DNA of 64,000 nt from Rhytidiadelphus loreus (GCA_947034895.1 OX344762.1:75572981-75636980), one strand, 5' to 3'. Shown: positions 24,990-38,600, numbered from the stretch's first letter. Made by a program: numbers and translations. The notes: generated from the sequence alone by a model not told the origin.

Positions 24990-25390
24990 AAAAACATAGT
25001 TTTTGGAGCACTTTTGAGCATTCCAATTTCAACATATGTACAATACAATTCCAAATGTTCTAAAGTTTTCAAACATGTGGCCAACTTGCTTTGAAGAATG
25101 AATCCAAAGAATAACCACCATTTTGGACATTTATTCATACAAATGTGACCTTATGAAGTGCAACTACCCAATTTTTTGTAGGGCCCAGAAAAGGATTTTT
25201 GTCACTTCAAACAGTAATTTCTTGCAATCCACATAGTAGAAATTTCTAAGAAAAATTCCATATCTTTTCAAATCAGCATACTACAAGATCCTATGGATAC
25301 ATCTATACAAGAATTATATTTTTGTAAAATTTGGTACTTGTACTAGGATTGGTAGTTTTGGAGCGATTTTGGTGAAAATTGCTCAAGTAC
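24990..25390 (+). repeat. dispersed repeat fragment of the TTAA superfamily
   Basis: Shares collinear blocks with 63700-64000 and with the complement of 62400-62740: CAATTCCAAATG, CATGTGGCCAACTTG, TGACCTTATGAAGTGCA, TTCTTGCAATCC, CTACAAGATCCTATGG and GGTAGTTTTGGAGCG. No TTAA end is visible on the right side, so it looks truncated. Confidence 0.6.
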
Positions 25391-25399
25391 AATCGCCGA

Positions 25400-28300
25400 G
25401 ACAAGAGCCCCCAAAGGCTGCAATGGCCTTTCTACAGCTACATAGCTAAGATACTACAATAGAAAGAGTGATGGAGTGAAGAGAATGAGAATGGATTTTG
25501 GCTTGAGTTTTATAGTGCCATTCGTGAAGTAGTGTACCCATCTCCAAGGATTGAGAGAGGAGAAGAGTTCCATGTACATTCTATAGCCAACCGTCAATGC
25601 AAGACACATGTCAGGCAACCTTGCATTCATTTAAGTTGCCATCGGTGGGATGCTTGGGATTAAAGGTCATTAAAGAGACAATTGAAGGAGATTGCAAGTC
25701 AAAGATCTGCAAGTAGTAGCGGATATAGTCGAGGGCCAAAGTTATTTAAGGCAATGGAGATGTTGAAGAGTAGGTCGTACTCATAGTAACTATATAGATT
25801 TAGGATCAAAGTTAGGCTCCCATCATGCTAAGTACAACACGATCATATGTCATAATGATCTTCATTTTGGAAATATTAGAGAACTCTAAGTTTTTAGTAT
25901 ACAACTATTGAATAGGACAAAGTCATATATAGAGTGTGGACAATGAAAATCATAAATTGTTGCAATGTTCATAGCAAAATACATATTCTTTGAAGCTAGT
26001 TTGGAGAAATCTGCACCATTGTAAGGAAGAGCTTAGGAAGAAGAGAATATGATATTCACAGAGTGAAGTTGGTCTAGAGGTCTGGGAACTGCCTTATTCC
26101 ATAGTAGAGACAAACTTAAGGGATGAAAATACGTGAACATTGTGGGAATCAATTCCCCCATTCTTGTTGTCAAGTACCCTCTTACATTGTGCTTCATACG
26201 GTTTGGTGTGTGAGTACTTACTAATGCTCAATTGGAAATTGATTCCTAACATGTTTGTGTATTTTCCTTCCCTAAGTTTGTCTCTAAGTGGAATTTGGTG
26301 GTTCCAAAACCTTGTTGTCATCATTCTTTGGGTAATGTAACTACTTTCCAAATCATCCACTTGCAATGGTGGTGATGTCTGCAGAATAGCTTCAGCATTG
26401 CAACAATTTTTGATTTCAAGTGCTTCTACAAACTCTTCAATCTCTATATAGAGGTTGAATGCATGTACTTTGATGACGATAGTGTATAGATATACTATGT
26501 GTATAAATCAATGTTTAGAGATTGTGTTGGAGGTGTCCACACCATTCAATGCAAACCATGAATGATTACAAATCGGGTAGTGGTATTTTGGAATTTCGCA
26601 TTTGTTTATATGTTTTGTATGTCAATATCTTCCTTTCTTTGTGTTTATGGACAAGAAATTCTTCTTGAATTTATGGTTTATGGTACTTATAGAACTCTTA
26701 TTTCATTGGAGAACTCTCATTTTAATGAATATGATGTTTACTGTAGCTATGCACCTAATAGCGCTCTACTATAGGCCTAAACCCTACTCGCTCCACTACG
26801 TAGGGTTTAGAGTTTGTTTCCCAACATGTTATCCGATGAAGTTCATCCCGCCAAGTAAATCTTCCGGTGCCATTGCCAAGGTTGCCATAGATAAAAACTA
26901 CCCGATTTCTTGGAGCAGAAAATCCACAATAGTCGGGCCATCAAGCCAATGAGTGAAATGATAGGGTTTGTCATTTTCTAAACCATGGTCTCGTCAAGGT
27001 TTGGGGCTACCAAGTTTAGAATGTATGTTAATTTCTATCATAAGGAATATTCAATATATAAAATTCTATGAATACTACCACAAAAGGGGGCATCACCCTA
27101 TTGATCATCCATTGAGTCAAAGTGCTATGAGCCTATTAGGTTCCAAAAACTGTGACATTCACCTACACAATGATTTGAAAAATGGAGCTAGTTCCAACTT
27201 TTGTTTTGAGTCACCTACTTGGACTCAATCCAAAGTCATGGAATCCTACCCATTGAATGGAATTCAATTTCAAGGTAGACACTTGGGCTATAATAGCACA
27301 ACAATTAGCTCAAACTATGATAAATGGAAAGTGACCAAGCTCCATCAACATTGATCATCATTTAGAATTGTACGGACCTCTAAGTTTGTGCGGTGAACTC
27401 CATAGGCTATTCAATGATCTCTTGGCAACAAAGTGATATTCAATCAAACATGATAAATTAATCATTCTTTTTAGGTCTTTTGGAGAGGTGATGATCTCCT
27501 AATCTAAGGCTTGAAGAATGGTTGTTTATGGGTGAATACAAAATTCTTTACTCTCACATTCTCTCACCGAAGCTTTGGAGATGGAATCACATGTTTTCAA
27601 AATGTTAAGTGGCACTCGACGGGTTCCTTCTCTTTAGTAAACTTGAATTATATATGGCTCAAGAGGTGACTAAAAAAATGACCCAATTTTGAAAAGTTAC
27701 TACCCCAACTTCCTTGTGGATTTTCCTTAGATTTATTTGCCGGTAAAGTCATAGGTACCTACGTTAGGTGCTTACAAAGAATAGAGTCATGTTTGTTGGT
27801 AATATTCAGTAGCAATAATATCTCTGTAGGTGTAGCTGTTGGGTGGTTTGATGCTTTTGGCTATGGACACATTATTACCAACGACTAAGTAACAAATTTA
27901 ATATTGGAACAATCCTCCTATTTACATGAAATAGAGTTTTGCGGTTTGGGTTTTTCAAGTCAAACACTCATTAAATAGTTCACACAATTAATGGTTGTTC
28001 ATAATTGTTTTGATTTTATTGAAGGGTTATAATTAAAGATCTTTTCTTTCTATCTTGCACCTACTTCTAATTAATCATATGATATTTTTGAAGTCAATTG
28101 TAAATGTTCATTTGTTTATCCATAGTATTTCTTTGAATTCAAACAATCCAATATGAAAAAATGAAATGGAATCCTTTTTGTAAATTTTGCACACATTTAT
28201 TGATATATTTGAACAATTATGTTTTAATTCATCCCAATAAATATTTCAAAAGTCATATATATTTTTAATTCAATATTAAAATGGGCAACAAAAAATATAT

Positions 28301-31250
28301 TATAAAAAAATTATTATTATTATTTGGAAATTGTATAGATAAATACCTACTAAGAAAATTAAAACCATTCTATTGAAAACTCTTCATAACTTTTACTTTA
28401 TTATTTGAATGAGTATCCTCCAGTTGGATTTATTAATACACATATTCCACAAATTCCGACATCTAGGCTTCAGAGGGGATTTACTACAACAAAGTTGTGA
28501 AATCTCACTCCAAAAAAAACTTTGTTAGGAATTTGTTCACAATAAAATACTTAGAAGAGACCACAAAGACAAACAATGGTTAGTGCATAAACTAAAGGGG
28601 GATTTTCTCAAACCAATGGTTGGAAATCCCACACAATAGAGTGTCATGTGGTCAGCAATTGAAAGCTTTGAAAGAAAATTGAAGAATGTTGGTTGGAAAA
28701 ACACCAAACATATCAAATAAATGCCAAACTCTTCAAAGGGCCCCCAATGACCCTTGAACGAACTTCAAAAAACAACATAAGAAATTTTAAAAGCGAAGAA
28801 ATAGAAGCAAAGCTTCTACGTGTGATTCAAAAACAAGAGTTTTTGGCCAAATGGCCAAAATTGAATAACATGGTTGCGTTTTAGCCAAAGCTTTACAAAA
28901 AGAGAAGGGGTCACAAAAAGAGAAGAAGAGGGGGCCTTTTTATACTTGTCCAAATCTCCTAATGTTCATCTAATTATCTACTTCTACTCATATGTAAACA
29001 AAACTAATGAAATTCAAATTCTACCCCAACTACTATGATTTTAAAAACTTTAGGAGAAAAGCTCCAAATGCCAAACCAATTGTGCCATTGTCTTCAGAAG
29101 ACCCAAATTACTCTAGAGGACTTGTGAGTCTTGTAATTGTCACTTGGGCCTTAAAATTTTTTTTTTTTTGCTTTATGCTCATTTTTATAAATGTTTCTAT
29201 TTTAAAAGTTCTAAAAAATGTATTAATATTGTGTTCGGTAGAAGTCCCTACTAATACGGTGTTTCAAGTCCAAAAAGTCCAAGAGTGCTCTAAACACTTT
29301 CATTTGCCTAATTTCATGTCTTCATAGGTGTGAGAGGTCAATTGAAGGTTTGGAATAGAATAGAGCCGTGATGGCCAAAATAGTAAAAACACCTAAAGTA
29401 GACTTTTGAAGGATTCAATCACAAAAGGAGTACATGATATCCATAGGACATGGAAGGAGGAGTTAAGATTTCCATAGGTCCTTTAGAGTCTTGAAACCCT
29501 TGTTAGAAGTTCATGAAAAAGCATAACTCAATTTGCAATAGTTGGAGAAAATGCCATTGTGTATGACATTGTAACTAAAATCCACGAATCCAAATTGCGA
29601 GCGATCAAAAGATGAAAACATGTATTTCTTATTAAAAAACATGCCAAGAGCATAACAATGAAGCCAAATTACTAAGATTTCCTAGTACGGGAATGATTCC
29701 TCTATGGAGGAATTAAAATCAAGAAGTAGAAATTTTCAACCTACTATTATTAGTGCAAAGTCAAAAGTGTAAACTTGCACTTAGCTTTAGGGGACCTCTT
29801 AGAAGTTCCCCAAAAAATTTCATGTTCTTCTAGATTGCAGAAGATGACTCCATGGAAAGTCAACCATGTTTATTGGCATTTAAAAATTCATAGAAATTAC
29901 CCTAATAGCAATAAAATCCCACTAATAATTAAAATAGTGTGTTTTAGCATAAATAAGTGCCCAACCAAATTTCATGACATTCCCACATCGACAAGTACTC
30001 CAACTAGCGGTAGCAACAACTCTTAACAAAATTACAAGATTTGCAGTAGGTTGACTAGCATACCAAGACCATACAATGTTCGAATGAGGTCAATTTCAAA
30101 CTTTTGTTTCCCTTATCTATACCTCTGATAATTGAATTGATTAAATAGTTTAAACCAAAGAGGTTGAATTACCTTAGAATAGTGAAATGTTTTCTATTGG
30201 TTATTAAACACACTTACTTACAAAAGATCATTTTCCAACAACATATAAAAGATTTGACCAAAGCTAAAGCTAAAAGTGATGATTTTGAGTATCCCTTCTT
30301 TACAATGATAGAGACCTAAGGCACATATATCCAAAATAGCACCCAATTCAAAATGACACCTTACTTATTGGGACCCAATTATGGTATTTTTGGATTCTAA
30401 TCTAGGGGAATTGGGGTTCAAAGGGGTGGAAATGGGTTGAATAGTCACCATTTTATGACTTCCAAGGACACCCCATGCAATTTAGATACATACATACATA
30501 GACAAAGGTTCCTTCATTATTCCACCATTTGAAAGGATGCTTTTGGGAGTTCAAAGAACCACAATAGAATCCAAAAGGATAAGAATAGTCCCCCCCTAGG
30601 GACAACAATGGGAAGCTATATGTTTTTGCTTTAACCACCTATAATATATATATATTTTTAATGATTTGATTGAAATATGCATGAAAGCCTCTTGAATCTT
30701 CCTTTCTTTTGCAACAAAAAAATTGTGAAACCGATCAACTGAATATGTGTCCAATTGTCCACAATGGGAATACATAAGGCCAATTCAATTCCCATCAACC
30801 CAATTCCATCAATAGACCAGCCCGATTCCGTCACCAACTTTGGCCCCAATTCCGCCTAAAATCCCCCCCAATTCCCTTTTTTTTATGACAAAATCAGAGA
30901 ATTTTATGACAACAAGGGTTACGTATCACTCTATTAATAGAGAATATCTAATACTTGATTAGGCGGTAATGGGTTGTTTAGGAGACAATTTTGACCTCAC
31001 TCTATAAGTGGTTTTGTAATTTCAGGACTGACCACTTCAAAAATTCACAGAAATTACAATTTTAATTGAGAAATTATAATTCCACTTGGGTTTGATCTGT
31101 GAAACAAAAACACACCTCCGAAAAAATATGTGCCCTTTTTGAAATTAACCCCAAAATAGTCAAATTGCAAATCAGGGTGGTAATGCGTGTTTCTACTTTA
31201 TAGTTCCTGAGGAGGCATAGAGAATTGAACTCACAATTGAATGCAATGTG
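25400..31250. other. long AT-rich intergenic region
   Basis: About 5.8 kb without a supportable gene. Short ORFs such as 26094-26366 (minus), 26968-27354 (plus) and 29007-29327 (plus) show no domain, signal or splice pattern. A small hairpin CTAAACCCTAC / GTAGGGTTTAG lies at 26777-26810. Confidence 0.4.
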
Positions 31251-31258
31251 CCTACACA

Positions 31259-31577
31259 CCACGTGCCACATTACATGTGGATTTCCCAACACCTGTCATC
31301 AATTGTCCAAGTGGGCACATAAACTCGCTTCACAACAAACATGGCCGAAGGCTGATCAACGTTTGTTCTCCACTTGGCGAGCAGGCGTGCTCCCATGTGG
31401 ACCCAATTCCACACTTTTCCATGAGGAGACCTGGCTCGAGCCAGCATGGACCGACTTCCAGCAACAACCGGCTTCAGCAAGTTTGAGTCTTTGAGATGCA
31501 GTTGTCTCATAAAATTATTAGTAAAGCTTGAGCATGATCTTATCAACAGGAATCATACAACGCATGAGTGACACGCG
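31259..31577 (+). promoter_or_regulatory. candidate ABA/stress elements of the LEA gene: G-box and CE3-like core
   Basis: CCACGTGCC (31259-31267) contains the palindromic G-box CACGTG with an ABRE-type ACGTG core. GACACGCG (31570-31577) is the complement of the CE3 coupling-element core CGCGTGTC. Both lie 350-670 bases before the LEA start codon, and such pairs are typical of LEA promoters. A TATATA at 31868-31873 lies 58 bases before the ATG. Inferred from motifs only. Confidence 0.4.
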
Positions 31578-31930
31578 ACAATCTGAATTTTACGGTGACG
31601 TTTCCTGTCTTCAGCACCCTTGAGTTCTGGCATGTCTATGTCGACTCTCACATTATAAAGTTTCCACTTGGGATTTCTCAAAGCATCTCGCAGATTATCT
31701 TCACCTGGGATTCTGCATTGTTTGTAGAGGACTGGTGTTTTGGTCACATCAGTATATAGGATCTTGGCAAGGAACGAAACAGAAAGTAAGCTGAAAGGAA
31801 AACTGGGTAGAGGCGAGGTTCATTTGAGATGATCTGCGAGGGCTTTTGAAGGTTTGCCTAGGAACTGTATATAGACTATCCGAGTTTGAAAGGCTTTCGG
31901 ATCAGCAGATAAGAATTGGAGCTGGCGAAG

Positions 31931-34900
31931 ATGAGGAAGATGTCGGGAATTTTGGGGTTAACGTTACTGGTTCTACTGTTATCACCAGCTACTTCGGAAG
32001 CGCTATGGCCCGAGAAGAAGCCAGCAACAACAGGAGAAGCAGCGAAAGAATACGCCAAGGACGTCAACCAGGCCACAACTGACGCCGCTAGTAATGCTGG
32101 TGAGGTTCTTCTTCCATCTGCAACAATACACTAGCCGAAAATTCTGAAACATGGCATTGATGGCTAGTAAGTATGAATAAACTTAGGAATCTTTGTTTTT
32201 GCTTCTCATCTTTTTTTTTATCAAAGCAGGAGGGTATGTTGACGATACACTCTCGGCAACCAGAGAACGAGCTGCTGATGCTGCAGGAGCAGTGAAAGAT
32301 GCAGCCTCACGAGGTGCTCAGACTGTAACTGGTGGCAGGCAGGATCACGGTTCCATTGGGGCAACTGGAGCAGCGTACCGAGATGCAACAGGTTAGACTG
32401 CAATCCTGCATTGTTTGTCTTGAACAGCGTTTCATTCTCCGAATTTACACTTTGATGCTCCGTTGTTCATTTTGAGAAATTGGAATTCAATACGGCAGGG
32501 AGGTATGTAGCAGACTCAGCCTCGGCAACTCAAGGCAAGGCTGCTCACGCAGCAGAAGCAGTGAAGGACACTGTTGCGAAAGCTACTCAGACGGTTGCAG
32601 ACACAACACGAGCCGCAGGAGAGAAGGCTGCCGAAGTTGCAACGGCCACGAAGGATGCTGCTGTCGATGTATGCAACTTAAATTTGCACTTTATCCCCGT
32701 CGAACGCACAATAATATATTGCTGGAGCAAGTTAAATCACATGCAATGAATGACGTATTTTTATATTTCATGCAACCTACTTGAGCAAGAGTTGTTCACT
32801 GATGGCTATGGCAGCATTGATTTTTTATAACAATTCCCCAATTTCTTACTGATCATTGGTACTCCCGTGCAGACTGCACAAGTTGCACGAGATAAAGCAG
32901 CCCAGTCCTACGATGCTTCCGCGGAGACTCTCGGTGCAACCTCTAACAAAGCTGCGGACACTGTTGGGAGCACGAGAGATAGAGTATGGGGCACGCCAGA
33001 ATCGGAGAAAACTTACACGCAACGTGCCCAAGACCACACATCATACGCCGGAGAAAAGCTTTCGGAGTCTGCTCAGGCGGCAGCCAATGCTGCACAAAGG
33101 GTAAATCTGTCTGCACACCATTGATTCATTCCTAGCATGAATTAGCTCACTCTGACCTGTTTGTAATCAAAGCTTGGGTGATGGACGACTCACAAGCTTA
33201 TAAGAATGCAGGCTGGCCAGAATGTGAGGGACAGCGCAGGAAGAGCATACGACTCGACCACGAACACTCTTGGAACTCTTGTGAAGGACCAAACTTGGGG
33301 AAATGGAAATGAAGATCGAGGAATCATGGACAAAGCTGGAGATCACTACCAAAGTGCCAAAGATTCGGTCAGCGATGCAGCATACCGAACTGGCAACGCG
33401 GTATCGAACGCCGCGGGTGCAACAAAAGACGCTGCATCAAGGGTAACCATTTCCATCACACTCGGCCGTAATTTTGTCTGGCAAGAAGAGAGAAATAATG
33501 TGACCGCTGACTGCATTTTTGTCTATAGACTAATAAGATTTTCGTCTTTCTTACTTGCAGACTGGCGAGGCAACAAGGGACACTACCTACAGAACCATGG
33601 AGTACGAAGCTCCGTCTGACAAATGATACACAGCGGAAGCATACGACTCCGCTCGCGATGCTTCATCAAATGCTTATGAGGCCGGCAGAAACAAATTAGG
33701 AAACATCATCGAGATCTTAGGTTGGCACAAATCGCCGGTTGACGAGCATACGAAGAACTCTCCTTACGACGTCTTGGTCGGAAACACCAGATACGTGTGG
33801 CATCAGCGTCCCGACGACTCGTATTATCAGAAAGCGAAAGACACATTCGGGGGAGCCACGGAGACCACCTCAGACAAAGCCAGCCAAGCCAAAAATGTTG
33901 CGTACGACAGCGCTGGCCGAACCACAGAGAATGTGAAGTCCTTCACGGGACGCGCAAAGGACGCTGTGGTGGACACCGCGAACCGAGCTTCGGAGTCTGT
34001 GAAGGAGAAGACGGGTCAAAGTGGAAAGACTGCCAGTGACTACAGTCAGAGAGGCAAGGAAGCTCTCGGCGCAGGAGCGGCTGCCATAGGCGCGCACAAA
34101 CTAGGTCTGAAATCATTTTTCTTTCACCATAGCTGATGTTGCAATCATTCTTTTCCTTTCACATTGCTGAATTAGAGAATCCGTTCACATCAACGATACC
34201 TTCGACCTCCGATTTCTAATTCAGCAACAATTTGAAGGTTATTCAATCTTTGTAGCGGCTTAAGAGCAAAGTCTTTAAGAACAGAATCGAAAGAAAAGCA
34301 GTGAAAAGGCAATAAAAAAAAGCAATCGGAGACTTCTGAGACCGGAAACTTGACTATTGCCAAAATGGCTTGTAAATGCGTGTGCAGTCGAGACTCCCAA
34401 GAATGAAAGAGTGAGCAGAGTATTGCGTTTCGTGCACCTCCTCGCGTACGCCGTGACGTTCGGATCCGCCGTCTGGATGACCTTCATCTCCGGCCGCATC
34501 TTATCTCGGATGATTCCTCGCGAGCAGTTCCGAGCAGTGCAAACACGAATGTTCCCGTACTTCCTTAAATTCATGGTAATTGGCGAAGCGGTTCTCGCAG
34601 TCCTCAACAGTCTTACAAGCAGTAGCTCCTCCAAGTGGCCACTTCTTGGTTTCTTGTTCTTGGTTCCTTCTGCCTCGAATGCCATTCGTTATTGAAACCA
34701 AAGACAACCAAAGATACATACACACACTTTCTTCTCCTCTTCCTGCTAATACAATTTCTTCAAACAAGAATTAAACAAGCTCGCTCGCTTCCTGCAGATT
34801 TACCTGGAAAGGTTGAGGATGGAGAAAGAAGAAGGAAGAGGATTGGATGCAGCGGGCTTATCGGAGAAGCAACAAAAATTCAATGAAGTGCATGGATTCT

Positions 34901-34977
34901 CCGCCTTGTTGAATCTCTTGAGCGTGGATGGTTTGACGTTGCACGGCTGGAACATGGTTCCAGCTCTGTCTTTGTAG
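31931..34977 (+). CDS. LEA-repeat protein with C-terminal TMEM205-like membrane domain (AT1G72100 type); carries disruptive lesions
   Basis: Eight exons: 31931-32099, 32230-32391, 32499-32668, 32873-33100, 33212-33442, 33561-34104, 34388 to about 34712, and 34798-34977. The first six junctions are GT-AG and in phase. Exon 1 encodes a signal peptide (ILGLTLLVLLL, cleavage near SEA/LWP). Exons 2-6 encode Ala/Lys/Asp-rich LEA group 3-type repeats (for example AVKDAASRGAQTV). Exons 7-8 encode a TMEM205/DUF4149-like part (RFVHLLAYAVTFGSAVWMTF, then LKPKTTK and ERLRMEKEEGRG). The Arabidopsis protein AT1G72100 has this domain pair. Oddities: an in-frame TGA at 33624-33626; a frame change near 34626-34640 that is needed to reach LKPKTTK; and GA instead of GT at the expected exon 7 donor (34713-34714). 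It is therefore a pseudogene, a truncated secreted LEA of about 341 residues, or affected by sequence errors. The family call is firm; intactness is doubtful. Confidence 0.8.
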
Positions 34978-36207
34978 AAAACATATCATGTTGATCAAGC
35001 TACAGTTATGCGTTTGTCTATAGAATAGGTATGTGGATAGGATTTCAAAGGATTTGCAACATTGTAGCGAGTTGGACAATTCAGGAACTGGTTTTGAGCA
35101 AATGTGCTTACACAAGAGAAGAATTAGCTGAAAAGAGTTCCAGTTTCTGTAAAATGTGTGGCAATTTTGGAAGGATTTTGGTATATGTAGAGAAAATTCA
35201 AGCTTAGCTCATAAAATATAATTCACTAATCGGTATCTATATTGAATAAAGGACCAATGTAGCCCTTTTCTGTACACAAGTAAATTATGTTCTATTTATC
35301 ATATTAAGTATGCAATATCATCCAATTATTTCATCCAATGTTCATTATGAAAATCTAGAGCACAACTAACATTCTTGTGATGTAGACATTTTCCTTGTCT
35401 CTAGCAAACAAATCTATGCAAGGGAAATGTTATTGTAGACTTTTGCAATAATTGTACAACTAATATATATGATGACTATATATAAATGCATCTGTGCATA
35501 CTTTGAAAAGTATGTGAATAAAGTGTAAATTTTTTGAATTAGTTGTACCTAAAAGCAACTCGAAGCTCTCATGGACAAAGGTTGTACCTTTTTTATGAGA
35601 ATATTTGGGGGTTTAGTTTTAAAATGGGATTAGAATTAGGTGTAATTATCAAAATGATTAATCCTATTAGTGTGGCAAGGTGGGTTAAGTCACCAACTAT
35701 ATAGAATTAGTATCAATACAAATTCTATTTTTGTAAAAAATTAATATATTAACAATATTTCAACCTTCACCAATTTAACTATTTTAAACATAGTTACTTT
35801 GGAAGATTAGCCTCCATTGAGTTACTAGACAAATCTATTTCTTCCGAACAAGATCAACTCCATCGATCTATGCCTATTTCAAAGAATGTGGATGAAGTTA
35901 TGACTCTAATTTACTTACCTTTATTCCAACTTAAGTGTGCTATATGCTAATAAAAGTAATAGTTTTCATTATTATAATGGACTCTTGAATTTCTTTTAGC
36001 CATTTGATTATTCTACCATCTCTTCTTATATATCCTTGCTACTTTCCATCATCCTTTCTAGTTTATGGTTTTGACACTAACAACTAAAGTGTTCAAAAGG
36101 ATGATCTTTCAATTAACTTATAAATGTTTTGAGGTAGGTTTATAATAGAAGACTTTAGAATTGGATTTTTGAGAGGGTGTGGAAAACTAGGTTTTGACTT
36201 TTTTTTT
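34978..36207. other. LEA gene 3' region and AT-rich intergenic DNA
   Basis: Probable 3' untranslated sequence for the first few hundred bases, then AT-rich DNA with no supported feature. Confidence 0.4.
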
Positions 36208-36211
36208 TTAA

Positions 36212-37146
36212 CTCCTAAAGGACTGAGGGATTTTTTTAAGGAAACTTTTGTCAAAAATTATGGATTATGGGTATATTATTCAAAAATTAATATTGAATTT
36301 TTTTTCCGAAACTTCAACCATTAAAAATTGAAGAAAAGTATTTTATCAAAGTGTGAATTTTTTTTTATCCCATTTGACCATACAGATTGAAAGATTGTAA
36401 CATTTGAAGTGAGAAAAAACTTTTTTTCATTCCTGCAAAATAGGATTAGTAGACTTTGGGCCCTCTTGGAATAAAAAATTTTCTCTACACAAAAATGAAG
36501 ATTTTGACCATTCATAAGTATATGACTCTTAAAAAAATTTAGAAGCAATTGAAAATTTAAGCTTATACTAAATTACCATGCAATACAAGGAGGTTGAGTG
36601 AATTGGCAATATATGAGTCATTTTAATTTTGATGATTTCTTGTACAATGAGGAAATTTTTTATTTGAAAGTTGAACGGTGAAAAATTAGAGACAAAAATT
36701 TGGAATATGCAGAGAAAATTTCAAGAATTCTAACTTCATAGATTGCAAGATAATACAATTTGAAGTTAGAAGAAAATGTTTTTTCTTGAAACCATCCTAA
36801 CATAGCTAACAAAGTTTGACTTCTCTTAGAATGAGATTTGAAGACTAAATTTTTTTTGGAGATGATTGTATATAATTTTTTTATTAGTTATATACGTGCC
36901 AAATTTCAAAAGTTGATGAGCATTTTTGTAGAAGATTTCCAAAAGATTTTCAAATTGCCCAAGCTGCCCCAAAAGTTCAGGGCAGCATAACTTTTGATCC
37001 ACGCACCCAATCGGAAAAAAAAATTAGTTTTTCACATAGGAGGTACATGTTCACAAATTGTGTCCAAATTTCATGAACATCTGACTTCATAAAAAGTTAC
37101 CCGAGATTTCTTGCATATGTTGAATGGACACTTGGTCCTTTAGGGA
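36212..37146. mobile_element. 935-bp TTAA-flanked non-autonomous DNA transposon (piggyBac-like ends)
   Basis: Starts CTCCTAAAGGACTG after TTAA (36208-36211) and ends GGTCCTTTAGGGA before TTAA (37147-37150). The terminal inverted repeats agree over CCTAAAGGAC. Near the right end it shares with the 62362 element a CTGCCC/GGCAG block, TAACTTTTGA and CCAAATTTCATGAA-type sequence. The longest ORF is short and featureless, so the element is non-autonomous. Confidence 0.65.
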
Positions 37147-37149
37147 TTA

Positions 37150-38600
37150 AAGAGAACAAATTACATTACCAAAGGAGATTTTCAAAATTCCAAAGGTGCT
37201 CAAAATCATAACATTTTTCAAATTTTTATATAATTTAATTATGCATCCACCACGCAATCTATTATTTTTCAAGCGTTCTACAAATGAAGACTTTACAAAG
37301 TCTCTATATGAAAAAATATTGTATGAATGATAGAATAATACATAAATTGATAGCATAGGTGCATCATTTTAGTATATAGTAGACTAATACAATTTTGATA
37401 AAAAATAAAAAATAAAAATGGCATATGTTTTAAGAGGCAAAATTCTTCAAATACTAATACGGAATGATATGATTAGAATGTTCATTTTGAAAGGTAGTCC
37501 TTTATGATGAAATGATAAATAATGAAAAGGATGCAACCTCTCTACTCTCTAGAGTGTTATCTCCTTGTGAATTAAGAAGAAATGGACTCTCCATTGGGAT
37601 GTCTTGGACACTTGGGCATGCCAAGAGGCAGGGATATTTATGGTGCCTCGAAGATGGTGATGATGATGATGATGATGGTGCTTCATGGGGCTGGGGTTGG
37701 ACTACAATTGCAACAATGTTGTACTGTGCAAATCCATAAGTAAAACTAGCATTTTTGACTTGGTAAATTTTCAAAGCACCAACGAAAGGTCATATTATCA
37801 GACCCAATCATAAAAGCAGATCAACTGATCAGCATTCGCCAACAGCAATATCAAACTTCTGACACAAGCTCCAGATCACAAAGAATCAAAGGTTGCATAA
37901 CAGTGTGTCACCAAAACAGGTACACTTCATTAAATTATTACTAAAAAATGAAGTTATTAATGAAATCAGGACTCCCCCACTCTGCTATTCTCTGCTAACT
38001 TATTATGTTTCTCTGAGATCACCCAACTGGAAAGAGCACCCTAACTAAAGGACAATGAGAGAAATCGTACCGAATGCAGAAGAGTCGCGAACTTCTCAGA
38101 GGACAACAATCAAATTGGCATCCGACACTGGGAACTGGACAGCTGCATCGAGTTACATGCACCTGTGACGATTCCGTTGACCCTCGCAAGGTGAAGTAAA
38201 AAGAATCCCCCCTCGGGAGATTCAAACTCTGTAGTTAAAACGCCCAATGTTCTCTTTGGACAAATCAAAGTGGACAAATTTCTAGAATTTCAATGAACAG
38301 GCCTTCACGACATAGTGGTGTTTTCTATGAGGTAATGGAAGTGGACCACTTTCCCTAACCCCTTCTTGTTCCCCCTATTTGGGGAAGTCTGGCGAATCAT
38401 CCCTCCGGTCTCTCTGAATGTAAAATGTAACCCCTCCATTACAACAACCCATCGTCTTCCTTCCTAATTCTCCCATTAGGCTATTAATGGAACACAAGCT
38501 GGACACTGCCTCCGCACTAATTCTAGTGCTCCCCTTTCCTATACTATCCACACGGCCTTTATGTCCAGCTTCCTACAAAATTACATGCAATTTTCATCTC
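37150..38600. other. intergenic DNA and topoisomerase I 3' region
   Basis: AT-rich to about 37500, with a GAT/GATGAT run near 37655. The GC-richer part from about 38000 to 38600 is probably the 3' untranslated region of the minus-strand TOP1 gene. Confidence 0.4.

Noticed and set aside
33774..34136. Separate small LEA gene
   Set aside because: It is the continuation of exon 6 in the same frame after the TGA; the listed start is a TTG, and the region ends at a phase-matched donor to the TMEM205 exon.
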